A DNA stretch of 64,000 nt. Source: Rhodophyticola porphyridii (GTDB taxonomy: Bacteria; Pseudomonadota; Alphaproteobacteria; Rhodobacterales; Rhodobacteraceae). Shown piece by piece: positions 45,865 to 54,304 of the stretch (positions are counted from its first letter, which is position 1; each line of letters opens with the position of its first letter). The DNA lies in NCBI RefSeq assembly GCF_003688285.1, contig NZ_RCNT01000001.1:1-64000 (forward strand), read 5' to 3'. The notes beneath the pieces were generated by a model. That model was not told the DNA's origin. It did not search any database and worked only from the letters and a program-made list of their open reading frames with translations. The position numbers and the translations under genes are program-made.

Positions 45865-46719
45865 TCAGTCAGGTTCCCGGTCTAGAACCGGTGTTGCTGT
45901 GTCGTCAAACTCGGTTGTGTGCAATGCGTCAGCCAGCCGCGTGGTGGCGCTGCCGGGACGCAGGGGTTTCTGCTGGCTCTCGTGGGGGGTCCAGCCGGTC
46001 AGGAAAGCCAGCTCGAAGGTCGCGCGGATGCGCCCCCCCTCGGCCGGGAAACTCGCCGCGTAAATCTCCGCCGCGCGCCGGAACACGCGCCGGGGCGTGG
46101 GGGCCCGGTGGCGGCTGGCCAGCGCGTTGGTTTCGCCCATGGCACGCAGATCGGCCATCAGATCGGGCAGCGTCGCATAATGCACCTCGCGGCGCGTGCT
46201 GTCGGCAACCGGCAGGGCAAAGCCCGCGCGCTGCAACAGCCCGCCCAGATCGCGCAACTCCCCCATCGGGGCGATGCGGGGGGACAGGCCGCCCAGCGTG
46301 TCGATCTCGGCCTGGCCAAGGGCGGCGCGCAGCTCGCCCAGCGTTTCCCCCGCGAAACACACCCCCAGAAACAGCCCGTCAGGGGCCAGCGCCCGGCGGC
46401 ATTGCACGATCTGGCCCACCGGATCGTCGGCCCAGTGCAGGCCCATCGCATGGATCACCAGATCATGGGCGCCCGGCGCCAGATCGATCACCTCCGCATC
46501 CGGCACGACCACGGCGCCGGGCAGGAAACCGTCCCATTCCGCAGGGAAAGGCGTCACGATCGCGGGCCTCGTAAACGATCTGTTAACGTCGATGAGTCTT
46601 TCCTGAAGCTCGAACCGGGCTTCGTCATGCAGGAAGCCGGCCTGATCCAGCCGTGCGCGGGCACGGTGCCGGGCAAGGGCAGGTCTGTCCACCAGAGCGG
46701 CTGGTCGCTGGTTCTTCAT
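45865..46719 (-). CDS. NDUFAF5/BioC-like SAM-dependent methyltransferase-fold protein
   Basis: 284-aa Rossmann-type protein resembling BioC and its eukaryotic relative NDUFAF5. Features: ARARLDQAGFLHDEARFELQERL at the front, VIDLAPGAHDLVIHAMGLHWADDPVG, and a C-terminal WTPHESQQKPLRPGSAT tail. The classic GxGxG glycine-rich SAM motif is not clear. NDUFAF5 hydroxylates an arginine in complex I subunit NDUFS7; whether this protein does so is unknown. It is divergent from comF (43 bases) and directly followed by hemH. Confidence 0.75.
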   Translation of the reverse strand: MKNQRPAALVDRPALARHRARARLDQAGFLHDEARFELQERLIDVNRSFTRPAIVTPFPAEWDGFLPGAVVVPDAEVIDLAPGAHDLVIHAMGLHWADDPVGQIVQCRRALAPDGLFLGVCFAGETLGELRAALGQAEIDTLGGLSPRIAPMGELRDLGGLLQRAGFALPVADSTRREVHYATLPDLMADLRAMGETNALASRHRAPTPRRVFRRAAEIYAASFPAEGGRIRATFELAFLTGWTPHESQQKPLRPGSATTRLADALHTTEFDDTATPVLDREPD

Positions 46720-46762
46720 CAAGGGTTCCGTTCGCTGACCCGCTGCAACTTAGGGGCATGAC

Positions 46763-47485
46763 ATGAGATTGCAAACGGCGGTGCATGCGGTCTTTCCGCC
46801 CGAATGCCTCTGTTGCGGCGCGCAGGTGGAGACCGATTACGCGATTTGCGGCCCCTGCTGGCTTGAAACGCCCTTCATCCATGGCGCTTCCTGCGACATC
46901 TGCGGCGTACCTCTGCCAGGGCGTGGCGATGACCGCCCGATTCGCTGCGACGAGTGCCTGACGGTCGCCCGGCCGTGGTCGCACGGCCGCGCGGTCTTCG
47001 CCTATTCCGGAAATGCGCGCCGTCTGATCCTCGGTCTGAAACACGGCGACCGGGCCGAGGTGGCGCGGGCCGCCGCGCCGTGGATGCTGCGGGCCGCGGG
47101 GCCGCTTCTGGGCCCGCGCACGCTTCTGGTGCCGGTGCCGCTGCACCGCTGGCGTCTGCTCAGGCGGCGCTTCAACCAGTCCGCGCTTCTGGCCCATGCG
47201 CTCGGCCGCGCCGCCGGTGTGCCGGTCGCGCCCCGGGCGCTTGTGCGGGCGCGGGCCACGCAAAGCCTTGACGGGCTGGGCCGGGAAAGCCGGTTCCGAA
47301 CCCTGGAGAGGGCAATCCTCCCCGCCCCTGGCCACGGGGCTGTGCTGGAGGGCCGCGATGTTCTGCTGGTCGACGATGTGATGACCACCGGCGCGACCTT
47401 CGCCGCCGCGACCGAGGCGTGTTTTCTGGGCGGGGCCGCAAACGTCTCCGTGATTGCTCTGGCGCGCGTGGCCCGGGACACCTAA
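46763..47485 (+). CDS. comF: ComF-family amidophosphoribosyltransferase-like protein
   Basis: 240-aa protein with an N-terminal zinc-finger-like Cys pattern (CLCCGAQ ... CGPCW ... CDICG ... CDEC) and a C-terminal phosphoribosyltransferase fold with the PRPP loop VLLVDDVMTTGAT. ComF helps DNA uptake in competent bacteria; in alphaproteobacteria the role is unproven. It is followed by grxC 36 bases later on the same strand. Confidence 0.92.
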   Translation: MRLQTAVHAVFPPECLCCGAQVETDYAICGPCWLETPFIHGASCDICGVPLPGRGDDRPIRCDECLTVARPWSHGRAVFAYSGNARRLILGLKHGDRAEVARAAAPWMLRAAGPLLGPRTLLVPVPLHRWRLLRRRFNQSALLAHALGRAAGVPVAPRALVRARATQSLDGLGRESRFRTLERAILPAPGHGAVLEGRDVLLVDDVMTTGATFAAATEACFLGGAANVSVIALARVARDT

Positions 47486-47521
47486 ATCGGAACGCAACAT
47501 CGGATAGAGGGAAGCCAGATC

Positions 47522-47779
47522 ATGCCGACAGTTGAAATCTACACCTCGCCGCTTTGCGGATACTGCCACGCGGCCAAACGCCTGCTCACCGAAAAGGGCA
47601 TCAGCTTCGCGGAGTACAATGTCTCCGGCGATGCCGAGAAACGCCAGGAGATGCTGGCGCGCGCCAATGGCCGCCATACGGTGCCGCAGATTTTCATCGG
47701 CGAGACCCATGTGGGCGGCTATGACGAAATGGCCGCGCTGGACCGCGAGGGCAAGCTTGACGGGATGCTTGCGGCCTGA
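47522..47779 (+). CDS. grxC: Glutaredoxin 3
   Basis: 85-aa glutaredoxin with active-site CGYC (residues 12-15), the TVPQIF loop and the GGYDEM glutathione-binding tail. It reduces disulfides or protein-glutathione mixed disulfides with GSH. It is downstream of comF in a conserved alphaproteobacterial pair. Confidence 0.96.
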   Translation: MPTVEIYTSPLCGYCHAAKRLLTEKGISFAEYNVSGDAEKRQEMLARANGRHTVPQIFIGETHVGGYDEMAALDREGKLDGMLAA

Positions 47780-47823
47780 CGCGACGTGCTGGCCCCTTGC
47801 TCAAGGAGCCAGAGTCTTGTGTT

Positions 47824-48276
47824 ATGCGCGCCATGACCTCCACCGATGACCCCCTTGCCGTCGCGCTGTTCAGCGAGATGTTCATGGCCGATCAACTGGC
47901 GCGGAACCGGTTGTCCAGGGCGTTGCCGAAGGGGATGGAACTCAGCCATTTTTCCGTTCTGAACCAGCTGGCGCGCACGGGCGATGAAAAGACGCCGGCG
48001 CAACTGGCCCGCATCTTTCACGTCACCCGGGGCGCGATGACCAACACATTGGGCAAGCTGGAATGGGCGGGTCATGTGCATATTCGTCCCGACTGGGATG
48101 ACGCGCGGCGCAAGTTCGTGTCGATCAGCCCCTCGGGCCGCAAGGCCCGCGATGCGGCGCTGGAGGCGATTGCCCCGATCCTGACGGCGACAGTGGCCGA
48201 GATCGGCGCGGACCGCGTCCGCGCGGCCCTGCCGGTGATCCGCGAGATGCGGGTTCGGCTGGAGGAGGATGGCTGA
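47824..48276 (+). CDS. MarR-family transcriptional regulator
   Basis: 150-aa winged-helix regulator. MELSHFSVLNQLARTGDEKTPAQLARIFHVTRGAMTNTLGKLEWAGHVHIRPDWDDARRKFVSISPSG is the MarR wHTH with the beta-wing (DDARRKFV). AAGGAG lies 15 bases before ATG 47824, slightly far; ATG 47833 and TTG 47797 are alternatives. Its target cannot be inferred; grxC is upstream on the same strand, a GNAT gene downstream. Confidence 0.85.
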   Translation: MRAMTSTDDPLAVALFSEMFMADQLARNRLSRALPKGMELSHFSVLNQLARTGDEKTPAQLARIFHVTRGAMTNTLGKLEWAGHVHIRPDWDDARRKFVSISPSGRKARDAALEAIAPILTATVAEIGADRVRAALPVIREMRVRLEEDG

Positions 48277-48434
48277 TAGGCCACTCCGGGTCTGCAAGCT
48301 CGCCTTCGGGAATGGTGGCTTTGAGCCCCACTTAAGAATGCCAGGACAGGTCCGGACGGCCACTTTCAGTCATGCGCGACCGTTCGCCATGCTGAACAGT
48401 CTGGAATCCAGGTCTGCGACCGGAAAGGGATCGA
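48277..48434. other. Non-coding spacer before the low-GC GNAT gene
   Basis: 158 bases with no credible frame. Phrases such as GGCTTTGAGCCC and CACTTTCAGTCATGCGCG resemble degenerate intergenic sequence I remember around inserted genes in Rhodobacteraceae. It may mark an old insertion boundary. No terminator hairpin or tRNA was found in it. Confidence 0.3.
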
Positions 48435-48956
48435 ATGAAAAATCTCTCGAACGCACCCGTGCTGACGACTGAGCGCTTGGTTTTGCGTGGCCCCGAACGG
48501 AGCGATCTACCGAGTTTTACCCGTTTCATGACCAGTGCCCCGTCGATGGAGGCTCAGGGAGAGACGGTCACGGCGGAACAGGCCTGGTTCGGGTTCCTGA
48601 CTGGTATTGGCCATTGGCATTGGCACGGATTTGGCTTCTTTACGGTTGTGGCACAGCAGACAGGGCATCCCGTCGGCCGAGTGGGCTTGATCAGGCATTC
48701 CAACTGGCCGGGCATAGAGCTGGCCTGGCATCTTTTCGAAGACGCGGAGAGAAAAGGCTTTGCAACGGAAGCTGCGTTGGCCGTCAAGAAATGGGCCTAT
48801 CAGGATCTGGGGTTGGATAGGCTATACAGCTACATAGATCGTGAGAATACGCGTTCACAGGCTGTGGCGAAGAGGCTCGGTGCCGCTACTGACGGAACGC
48901 GGGCACCGCATGAACCAGAGGCCGAGCTGTGGGTACACTCAATGGAAAGGCATTGA
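48435..48956 (+). CDS. GNAT-family acetyltransferase (RimJ/RimL-type), probably acquired
   Basis: 173-aa GNAT of the RimJ/RimL type: LTTERLVLRGPERSDLPSFTRF, a W-rich middle (GIGHWHWHGFGFF), IELAWHLFEDAERKGFATEAALAVKKWAYQDLGL and ENTRSQAVAKRLGA. Such enzymes acetylate ribosomal-protein N-termini, antibiotics or small amines; the substrate is unknown. GC is about 55% over 48601-48840 by hand count, clearly below neighbours (about 70% in pip), which suggests horizontal acquisition. It is convergent with ubiG. Confidence 0.85.
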   Translation: MKNLSNAPVLTTERLVLRGPERSDLPSFTRFMTSAPSMEAQGETVTAEQAWFGFLTGIGHWHWHGFGFFTVVAQQTGHPVGRVGLIRHSNWPGIELAWHLFEDAERKGFATEAALAVKKWAYQDLGLDRLYSYIDRENTRSQAVAKRLGAATDGTRAPHEPEAELWVHSMERH

Positions 48957-48993
48957 GCCAAGCTGGCAAGGACTGTGGTCGGCAACCCCGCCC

Positions 48994-49740
48994 CTAGGCC
49001 GGTTTCGTACTGGCCGTCACGTAATTCACGCTCAGGTCGCGGTCGGAGAGGCTCCAGGTCCAGGCGATCGGGTTGAAGACGAAGCCCTTGCGGTCCACGG
49101 GCGTCAGGCCCGCATTGGCAATCAGGGCGAAAAGCTCATCGGGCGTGATGAATTTCTGCCATTCATGGGTGCCCTTGGGCAGCCAGCGCATCACGTATTC
49201 CGCACCGACAATCGCCATCGCGAAGCTTTTCGGGTTCCGGTTGATCGTCGAGCAAATCATCAGACCGCCGGGTTTCAGAAGCTGCTGGCATGCGGTCAGG
49301 TAACCCTGCGGGTCGGCCACATGTTCGACCACCTCCATGTTCAGGACCACGTCGAACTGTTCGCCCGCCTCGGCCAGCGCTTCGGCTGTGGTGAAGCGGT
49401 AATCGATCTCCAGCCCCGATTGCTCCGCATGAACGCGGGCCACGGGAATGTTCCGTTCGGCCGCGTCCGCGCCCACCACATCGGCGCCCAGCCGCGCCAT
49501 GGGTTCCGACAGGAGCCCGCCGCCGCAGCCTATATCCAGCAGTCGCAATCCCGCGAACGGGGATGCGTCTTTCAGGTCCCGCCCGAACTCGGCGGCGATC
49601 TGGGCGGTGATGTAGTCCAGCCGCGTGGGGTTCAGCATGTGCAGCGGTTTGAACTTGCCATGGGGGTCCCACCATTCCGCGGCCATCGCCTCGAATTTGG
49701 CAATCTCGCCGGCATCGACCGTTTGTGTCGCGGTGTTCAT
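48994..49740 (-). CDS. ubiG: Ubiquinone biosynthesis O-methyltransferase
   Basis: 248-aa SAM-dependent enzyme that performs both O-methylations in ubiquinone synthesis. The start [38 protein letters not shown] is diagnostic; motif I is [19 protein letters not shown], and [19 protein letters not shown] follows. ATG 49740 has GGAAAGGG 6 bases away; ATG 49746 would overlap that ribosome site. It is divergent from pip over 72 bases. Confidence 0.96.
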   Translation of the reverse strand: MNTATQTVDAGEIAKFEAMAAEWWDPHGKFKPLHMLNPTRLDYITAQIAAEFGRDLKDASPFAGLRLLDIGCGGGLLSEPMARLGADVVGADAAERNIPVARVHAEQSGLEIDYRFTTAEALAEAGEQFDVVLNMEVVEHVADPQGYLTACQQLLKPGGLMICSTINRNPKSFAMAIVGAEYVMRWLPKGTHEWQKFITPDELFALIANAGLTPVDRKGFVFNPIAWTWSLSDRDLSVNYVTASTKPA

Positions 49741-49812
49741 GGACATCCCTTTCCAATCTTGTCACTCTTTTGGTCATGTCAGACCCGTCATATGGGTCTA
49801 TATAGGACCGGT

Positions 49813-50802
49813 ATGGACAAGTTCTCTGGCCAAAAGCGCGCAGCCGCGCATCTGTTTCCGCCGATCGACCCATACGATCAGCGCATGCTGGATGTGGGCG
49901 ACGGGCATCACGTCTATGTCGAGCAATGCGGCAACCCCGATGGCGCGCCGGTGATCGTGTTGCACGGTGGGCCCGGCGGTGGGTGCAGCCCGGCCATGCG
50001 GCGCTATTTCGACCCCGAGGACTGGCGGATCATCCTGTTCGACCAGCGCGGCTGTGGCCGGTCGCGGCCCCATGCGGCAATCAAGGCCAACACGACCTGG
50101 GATCTGGTCGACGATATCGAGCGGATCCAGAACACGCTCGGCATCGACCGCTGGGCCGTCTTCGGCGGTTCCTGGGGCGCGACGCTCGCGCTGATCTATG
50201 CCGAAACCCACCCTCACTCCGTGGCCTATCTGGCGCTCAGGGGGGTGTTCCTGTCGACCGAGCGGGAACTCAAGTGGTTCTATGGCGGGGGTGCCGGGCA
50301 ATTCTGGCCCGATCAATGGGCGAAATTCACCTCCCTCGTGCCCGAAGCGGAACGCGACGATCTGATCGCGGCCTATAACCGGCGGCTTTTTTCCGGCGAT
50401 CTGATGCTGGAGACACGGTTCGCGCGGGCCTGGGCGTCATGGGAAAACGCGCTCGCTTCGATGGACAGCGACGGGGCGGGGGGCGAAAGCCCGGCCGATT
50501 ACGCCCGCGCCTTCGCCCGGCTCGAAAACCACTATTTCATGAATCGCGGCTTTCTGGAGGAGGACGGCCAGATCCTGCGTGACCTCTATCGGATCGCTCA
50601 TATTCCCGGCACCATCGTGCAAGGGCGCTATGACATGATCTGCCCGCCGATGTCGGCCAACCTGCTGGCGCAGGGCTGGCATAACGGGCGGTTGCAGATG
50701 ATCAAATCCGCGGGCCACGCCCTGTCGGAACCCGGGATCAGCCATGAACTCGTGCGGGTGATGAAGGCCGTGGGCCAGCATCGCGGCAAATACGGGCTCT
50801 GA
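49813..50802 (+). CDS. pip: Proline iminopeptidase
   Basis: 329-aa alpha/beta hydrolase that removes N-terminal proline from peptides. HGGPGGGCSP (oxyanion loop), DQRGCGRSRPHA, the nucleophile elbow GGSWGATLAL, and late AGHALSEPG with the catalytic His. AGGA lies 6 bases before ATG 49813. Its frame is open much further upstream across the divergent ubiG gene but that part is not protein-like. Confidence 0.95.
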   Translation: MDKFSGQKRAAAHLFPPIDPYDQRMLDVGDGHHVYVEQCGNPDGAPVIVLHGGPGGGCSPAMRRYFDPEDWRIILFDQRGCGRSRPHAAIKANTTWDLVDDIERIQNTLGIDRWAVFGGSWGATLALIYAETHPHSVAYLALRGVFLSTERELKWFYGGGAGQFWPDQWAKFTSLVPEAERDDLIAAYNRRLFSGDLMLETRFARAWASWENALASMDSDGAGGESPADYARAFARLENHYFMNRGFLEEDGQILRDLYRIAHIPGTIVQGRYDMICPPMSANLLAQGWHNGRLQMIKSAGHALSEPGISHELVRVMKAVGQHRGKYGL

Positions 50803-50835
50803 GGGCCTTTTGGTCCCAAAAAAACCGTTTGCCGC

Positions 50836-51333
50836 TCAGTTGGCGCCGCCGCAGGCATCGCCCAGGGCGCAGCCCATGACCTCCGCTAGATCCTGTTCGG
50901 TGGGGGTCATGTAGGAATAGGCCGCGCAGGGATCGGCCTCGAAAATCACGCCGGCCTCTTCGTCCTCGCGCAGGAAAAACAGCGTATAGCTGTCAAGCGG
51001 CGGCGTTCCGCACCACGCCGAGACGCAGGACACCTCCACCGTTACATCCACCTCAAGCGGGTTCAGAAACCCGTCCGCCATGGCCGAGAGACCGGAAAAC
51101 CGGGCCGGAAAACTGTAGGGCGCGGGCAGGTTTTCCTCCCCTGTCTGCACCGCGTCCGGGCGCGCGGTGTCGGGCCCCGTCCGGGTCAGCTCGCCCACCG
51201 CCATCACGAAGGTCTCCTCCCGCTCGTTGGCGGCGTTGAAACTGCCGGTCACGCTCGGCGCCAGACAGCTCAGCGCAAGCGCGGGCGTGGCGGCAAGGCC
51301 CAGACAGGCGGTCACCCATAATCGTTTCAGCAC
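50836..51333 (-). CDS. Hypothetical secreted protein
   Basis: 165-aa protein with a signal peptide (MLKRLWVTACLGLAATPALA) followed by a Cys-containing domain: LSCLAPSV, a beta-rich middle (ARFSGLSAMADGFLNPLEVDVTVEVSCVSAWCG), and late cysteines CAAYSY and CALGDACGG. Several cysteines suggest periplasmic disulfides. No family recognised. It overlaps rppH by 7 bases and is the last gene of the rsfS operon. Confidence 0.8.
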   Translation of the reverse strand: MLKRLWVTACLGLAATPALALSCLAPSVTGSFNAANEREETFVMAVGELTRTGPDTARPDAVQTGEENLPAPYSFPARFSGLSAMADGFLNPLEVDVTVEVSCVSAWCGTPPLDSYTLFFLREDEEAGVIFEADPCAAYSYMTPTEQDLAEVMGCALGDACGGAN

Positions 51334-51806
51334 AATCCGAACTCCTTGAAGACCTGTTCATACATCTCGCGCTTGAACGGCACGATCAGATCAAGCAGCG
51401 TCGCCGTGGGCATCCAGCTCCAGTCGGAGAATTCCACATCCTCGTGCCGCAGGTCGATCACCCCGTCGTCCGCCTCCAGCCGCATGAGAAACCACATCTG
51501 TTTCTGTCCGCGATATTTGCCGCCCCACCGCTCTGGCACGATCTCCGGCGGCAGATCGTAGGTCAGCCAGTCGGCGGTCTGGCCCGCAAGGGTCACATGT
51601 TCGGCGCCCACGCCGGTTTCTTCCAGAAGCTCCCGGAAGGCCGCGGCCTCCGGCGTTTCATCCGCGTCCACGCCGCCCTGCGGCATCTGCCACGCGGGCG
51701 TGTCCATGTCCGCTCTCTGGCCCGCGAAGACCAGACCATCGGCGTTGATCAGGACAACGCCGACGCAGGGCCGGTAAGGCAGGCTCTCGATCTCGGCGGG
51801 GGTCAT
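51327..51806 (-). CDS. rppH: RNA pyrophosphohydrolase RppH
   Basis: 159-aa Nudix enzyme that removes pyrophosphate from mRNA 5' ends and so triggers decay. YRPCVGVVLINADGLVFAGQR, WQMPQGGVDADETPEAAAFRELLEETGV (Nudix box) and the RGQKQMWFLMRL segment are typical of RppH. It starts 6 bases after ctpA ends. The rest of the operon mixes envelope and RNA functions. Confidence 0.95.
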   Translation of the reverse strand: MTPAEIESLPYRPCVGVVLINADGLVFAGQRADMDTPAWQMPQGGVDADETPEAAAFRELLEETGVGAEHVTLAGQTADWLTYDLPPEIVPERWGGKYRGQKQMWFLMRLEADDGVIDLRHEDVEFSDWSWMPTATLLDLIVPFKREMYEQVFKEFGLC

Positions 51807-51812
51807 CGCCTC

Positions 51813-53138
51813 CTACTGCGAACCTGGCGCAAGCGCGTTCAGTCCGGTCAGGATGTCGATGGCATAGGCCAGCTGGTAGTCCTCGTTTCTCAGCTCTGCC
51901 GTGGCTTCGGCGACCGCTTGCTCCTCTTCCAGCTGGCGGCGCTCATCCTCCGTCAGGGTCGAGTTCTGAAGCGACCCGCGAAGCGAGGCTTCGGTCCGCT
52001 GCGGGCGGTCTTCCTCGTCCGACTCGACGCTTTCGCGCTGCTCCACCAGAATGTCCGGGGCGACGCCAAGCGCCTGGATCGACCGGCCAGAGGGCGTGTA
52101 GTAAAGCGACGTGGTCAGGCGCATGGCACCCTCGCCCTGCAACGGCATCACCGTCTGGACCGACCCCTTGCCGAAGCTGTTGGTGCCCACCACCACCGCG
52201 CGGCGATGATCCTGCAAGGCGCCGGCGACGATCTCCGAGGCGGAGGCCGAGCCGCCATTGATCAGAACCACCACCGGACGGCCGTCGATCAGATCGCCGG
52301 GTGTGGCGTTGTAGCGCTCGCCATCGGCCTCGTCCCGGCCGCGGGTCGATACGATCTCGCCACGCTCCAGAAACGCGTCGGAAACGCGGATCGCCTGGCT
52401 CAGCAGCCCGCCGGGGTTGTTGCGCAGATCCAGAACCACCCCGTCGAGGTTTTCCAGCCCGCCGACCTCGGCGATCAGTTCGTCCAGGCCTTCGCGCAGA
52501 TTCGGATAGGTCTGGTCGTTGAAGGTGGATACCCTGAGGATGGCGGTGTTGCCTTCGAGCCGCGCGCGCACGGCGGTCAGGCGGATCCGGTCGCGCACAA
52601 TGGTGATGTCGAAGGGCTCATCCACCTCCTCGCGGACCACTGTGATCACAATCTCCGAGCCGACGGGCCCGCGCATCAGATCGACCGATTCTTCCAGCGT
52701 CAGACCCAGAAGCGCCTCGCCATCCACATGGGTGATGAAATCGCCCGCTTCGACACCGGCGGCCATCGCCGGGGTATCGTCCATCGGCGTGATGACGCGG
52801 ATGAACCCCTCTTCCTGGGTCACTTCGATGCCCAGCCCGCCGAATTCGCCGCGTGTCTGCACCTGCATCGTGTCGTAATCGCGTGGCGGCAGATAGCTGG
52901 AATGCGGATCGAGAGAGGTCAGCATGCCGTTGATCGCCGCCTCGATCAGATCGGCCTCATCCACCTCTTCCACGTAATTGGCGCGGATCCGTTCGAAGAT
53001 ATCGCCGAACAGGTCGAGTTGTTCGTAAACCGAGGCGTTGCGGTCATTCTCCTGAGCTATCAGCGGGCCGGCGATCTGCGTGGTCAGCAGAACGCCCGCC
53101 GCCGTTCCGCCTATGGCCGCCATGACAAATCTTTTCAT
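51813..53138 (-). CDS. ctpA: Carboxy-terminal processing protease CtpA (S41)
   Basis: 441-aa periplasmic serine protease. Signal anchor MKRFVMAAIGGTAAGVLLTTQ, a PDZ domain (GEFGGLGIEVTQEEG, VITPMDDTPAMAAGVEAGDFITHVDG), and the S41 catalytic core with GGSASASEIVAG (serine) and NSFGKGSVQ (lysine). The C-terminal tail is charged and low complexity (QRESVESDEEDRPQ). It follows the envC-like gene by 20 bases, a common alphaproteobacterial order suggesting wall-remodelling roles. Confidence 0.95.
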   Translation of the reverse strand: MKRFVMAAIGGTAAGVLLTTQIAGPLIAQENDRNASVYEQLDLFGDIFERIRANYVEEVDEADLIEAAINGMLTSLDPHSSYLPPRDYDTMQVQTRGEFGGLGIEVTQEEGFIRVITPMDDTPAMAAGVEAGDFITHVDGEALLGLTLEESVDLMRGPVGSEIVITVVREEVDEPFDITIVRDRIRLTAVRARLEGNTAILRVSTFNDQTYPNLREGLDELIAEVGGLENLDGVVLDLRNNPGGLLSQAIRVSDAFLERGEIVSTRGRDEADGERYNATPGDLIDGRPVVVLINGGSASASEIVAGALQDHRRAVVVGTNSFGKGSVQTVMPLQGEGAMRLTTSLYYTPSGRSIQALGVAPDILVEQRESVESDEEDRPQRTEASLRGSLQNSTLTEDERRQLEEEQAVAEATAELRNEDYQLAYAIDILTGLNALAPGSQ

Positions 53139-53158
53139 CTGAGCCTTATCCTCATCTC

Positions 53159-54304
53159 TTACTCGGTGACGAACCACTCGGTCGGGTCCACGGGCACATT
53201 CTCTTCTCTTAGCTCTATATAAAGCGTTTCTGACAACTCTCCGCCACCACCTTGCGCATTTGTGACAATCACGTTGTCGCTGGTCTGCGGGGCGCCGCCC
53301 ATCAGGCCGATCGGCGCTGAGGGCGGCAGAACCTCGCCGGGGCGCACGAAAACATCCGCCAGTCCTGCCAAAACCAGCAGGTAATCGCCATCCGGCTCGA
53401 TGATCACGACGGTGCCGTAATCCAGCAAAGGCCCCGCATAACGGACGGTTGCGGGCCATGGCGCGGTGACCATCGCCTGCGCCTGCGTGGCCAGCACCAG
53501 ACCGGGCCGGGCGATGCCTGCCGCGTCCTCCTCGTTGAACCGGCGCAGCACACGGCCCAGTGCGGGCAGCGGCAGAGAGCCCCGCGCCTCGGCGAAATCG
53601 GGCAGGTCGAACCCGCTCAGATCGGTCTCAGCGGGCTGTTCGCGAAGGCTTTCGGCGAAACTGTCCAGCGAATCGACGCTTTCCATCAGTTGCAGCATGG
53701 CTTCGGTGTTCAACTCGAACCGGTCGGGCAGAACGCGCCGGTCGGCGATGGCCTGAGACAGCCGGGTGCGGGCCTCCTGCGCACCGTTCAGCCCGTCGCT
53801 CAACCGGGCCAGCGCGCTTTCCTGCAGGGCGCGCAGCTCCGCGATTTCCTGCAATTGGCCCTGCAGACGCGCGGCCTCGCTGGCAATCGCGGGGCTTACA
53901 TCGGACAGGATCATGCCCGACCGCGCGGTGCCGACGGGCCCTGAAGGATGCAGCATCAGCAAGGGTGCCGGCGCGCGTTCCATGGTTTGCAGAACGCCCA
54001 GAAGGCGCGCCAGCCGCTCCCGCTCCGCCTCGAACACCACGAGTATGGTCTGTTCGCGCAGGGCGGCGCGGCGAATGCCCTCGCGCAGCGCCAAGAGCCC
54101 CTCCTCATAGGCGCGCACGGTTTCGGTCAGCGCCTCGACCCGGTCGCGCGCGCCATCGGCCTCGCCCAGCGAGGTCGCCGCCGCATCCAGCATCTGGGCC
54201 GCGCGCTGCGCGGTCAAGGCCGGGTCCAGATCGGCCAGCGCCGTACCGGAGGGCAGCGCCCAGACCAGGGCCCAGATCAGCGCCAGACGGGCCAGATGCC
54301 TCAT
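53159..54304 (-). CDS. envC: EnvC-like murein hydrolase activator (degenerate LytM)
   Basis: 381-aa secreted protein with signal peptide (MRHLARLALIWALVWALPSGTALA), a long coiled-coil region (about 30-230) and a C-terminal LytM/M23-like domain (TVRYAGPLLDYGTVVIIEPDGDYLLVLAGL, PIGLMGG, LYIELREENVPVDPTEWF). The zinc ligands of active LytM (H-x-x-x-D and H-x-H) are replaced, as in EnvC, which activates amidases instead of cutting peptidoglycan. ATGA overlap couples it to gpmI. Its partner amidase is not in the window. Confidence 0.9.
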   Translation of the reverse strand: MRHLARLALIWALVWALPSGTALADLDPALTAQRAAQMLDAAATSLGEADGARDRVEALTETVRAYEEGLLALREGIRRAALREQTILVVFEAERERLARLLGVLQTMERAPAPLLMLHPSGPVGTARSGMILSDVSPAIASEAARLQGQLQEIAELRALQESALARLSDGLNGAQEARTRLSQAIADRRVLPDRFELNTEAMLQLMESVDSLDSFAESLREQPAETDLSGFDLPDFAEARGSLPLPALGRVLRRFNEEDAAGIARPGLVLATQAQAMVTAPWPATVRYAGPLLDYGTVVIIEPDGDYLLVLAGLADVFVRPGEVLPPSAPIGLMGGAPQTSDNVIVTNAQGGGGELSETLYIELREENVPVDPTEWFVTE

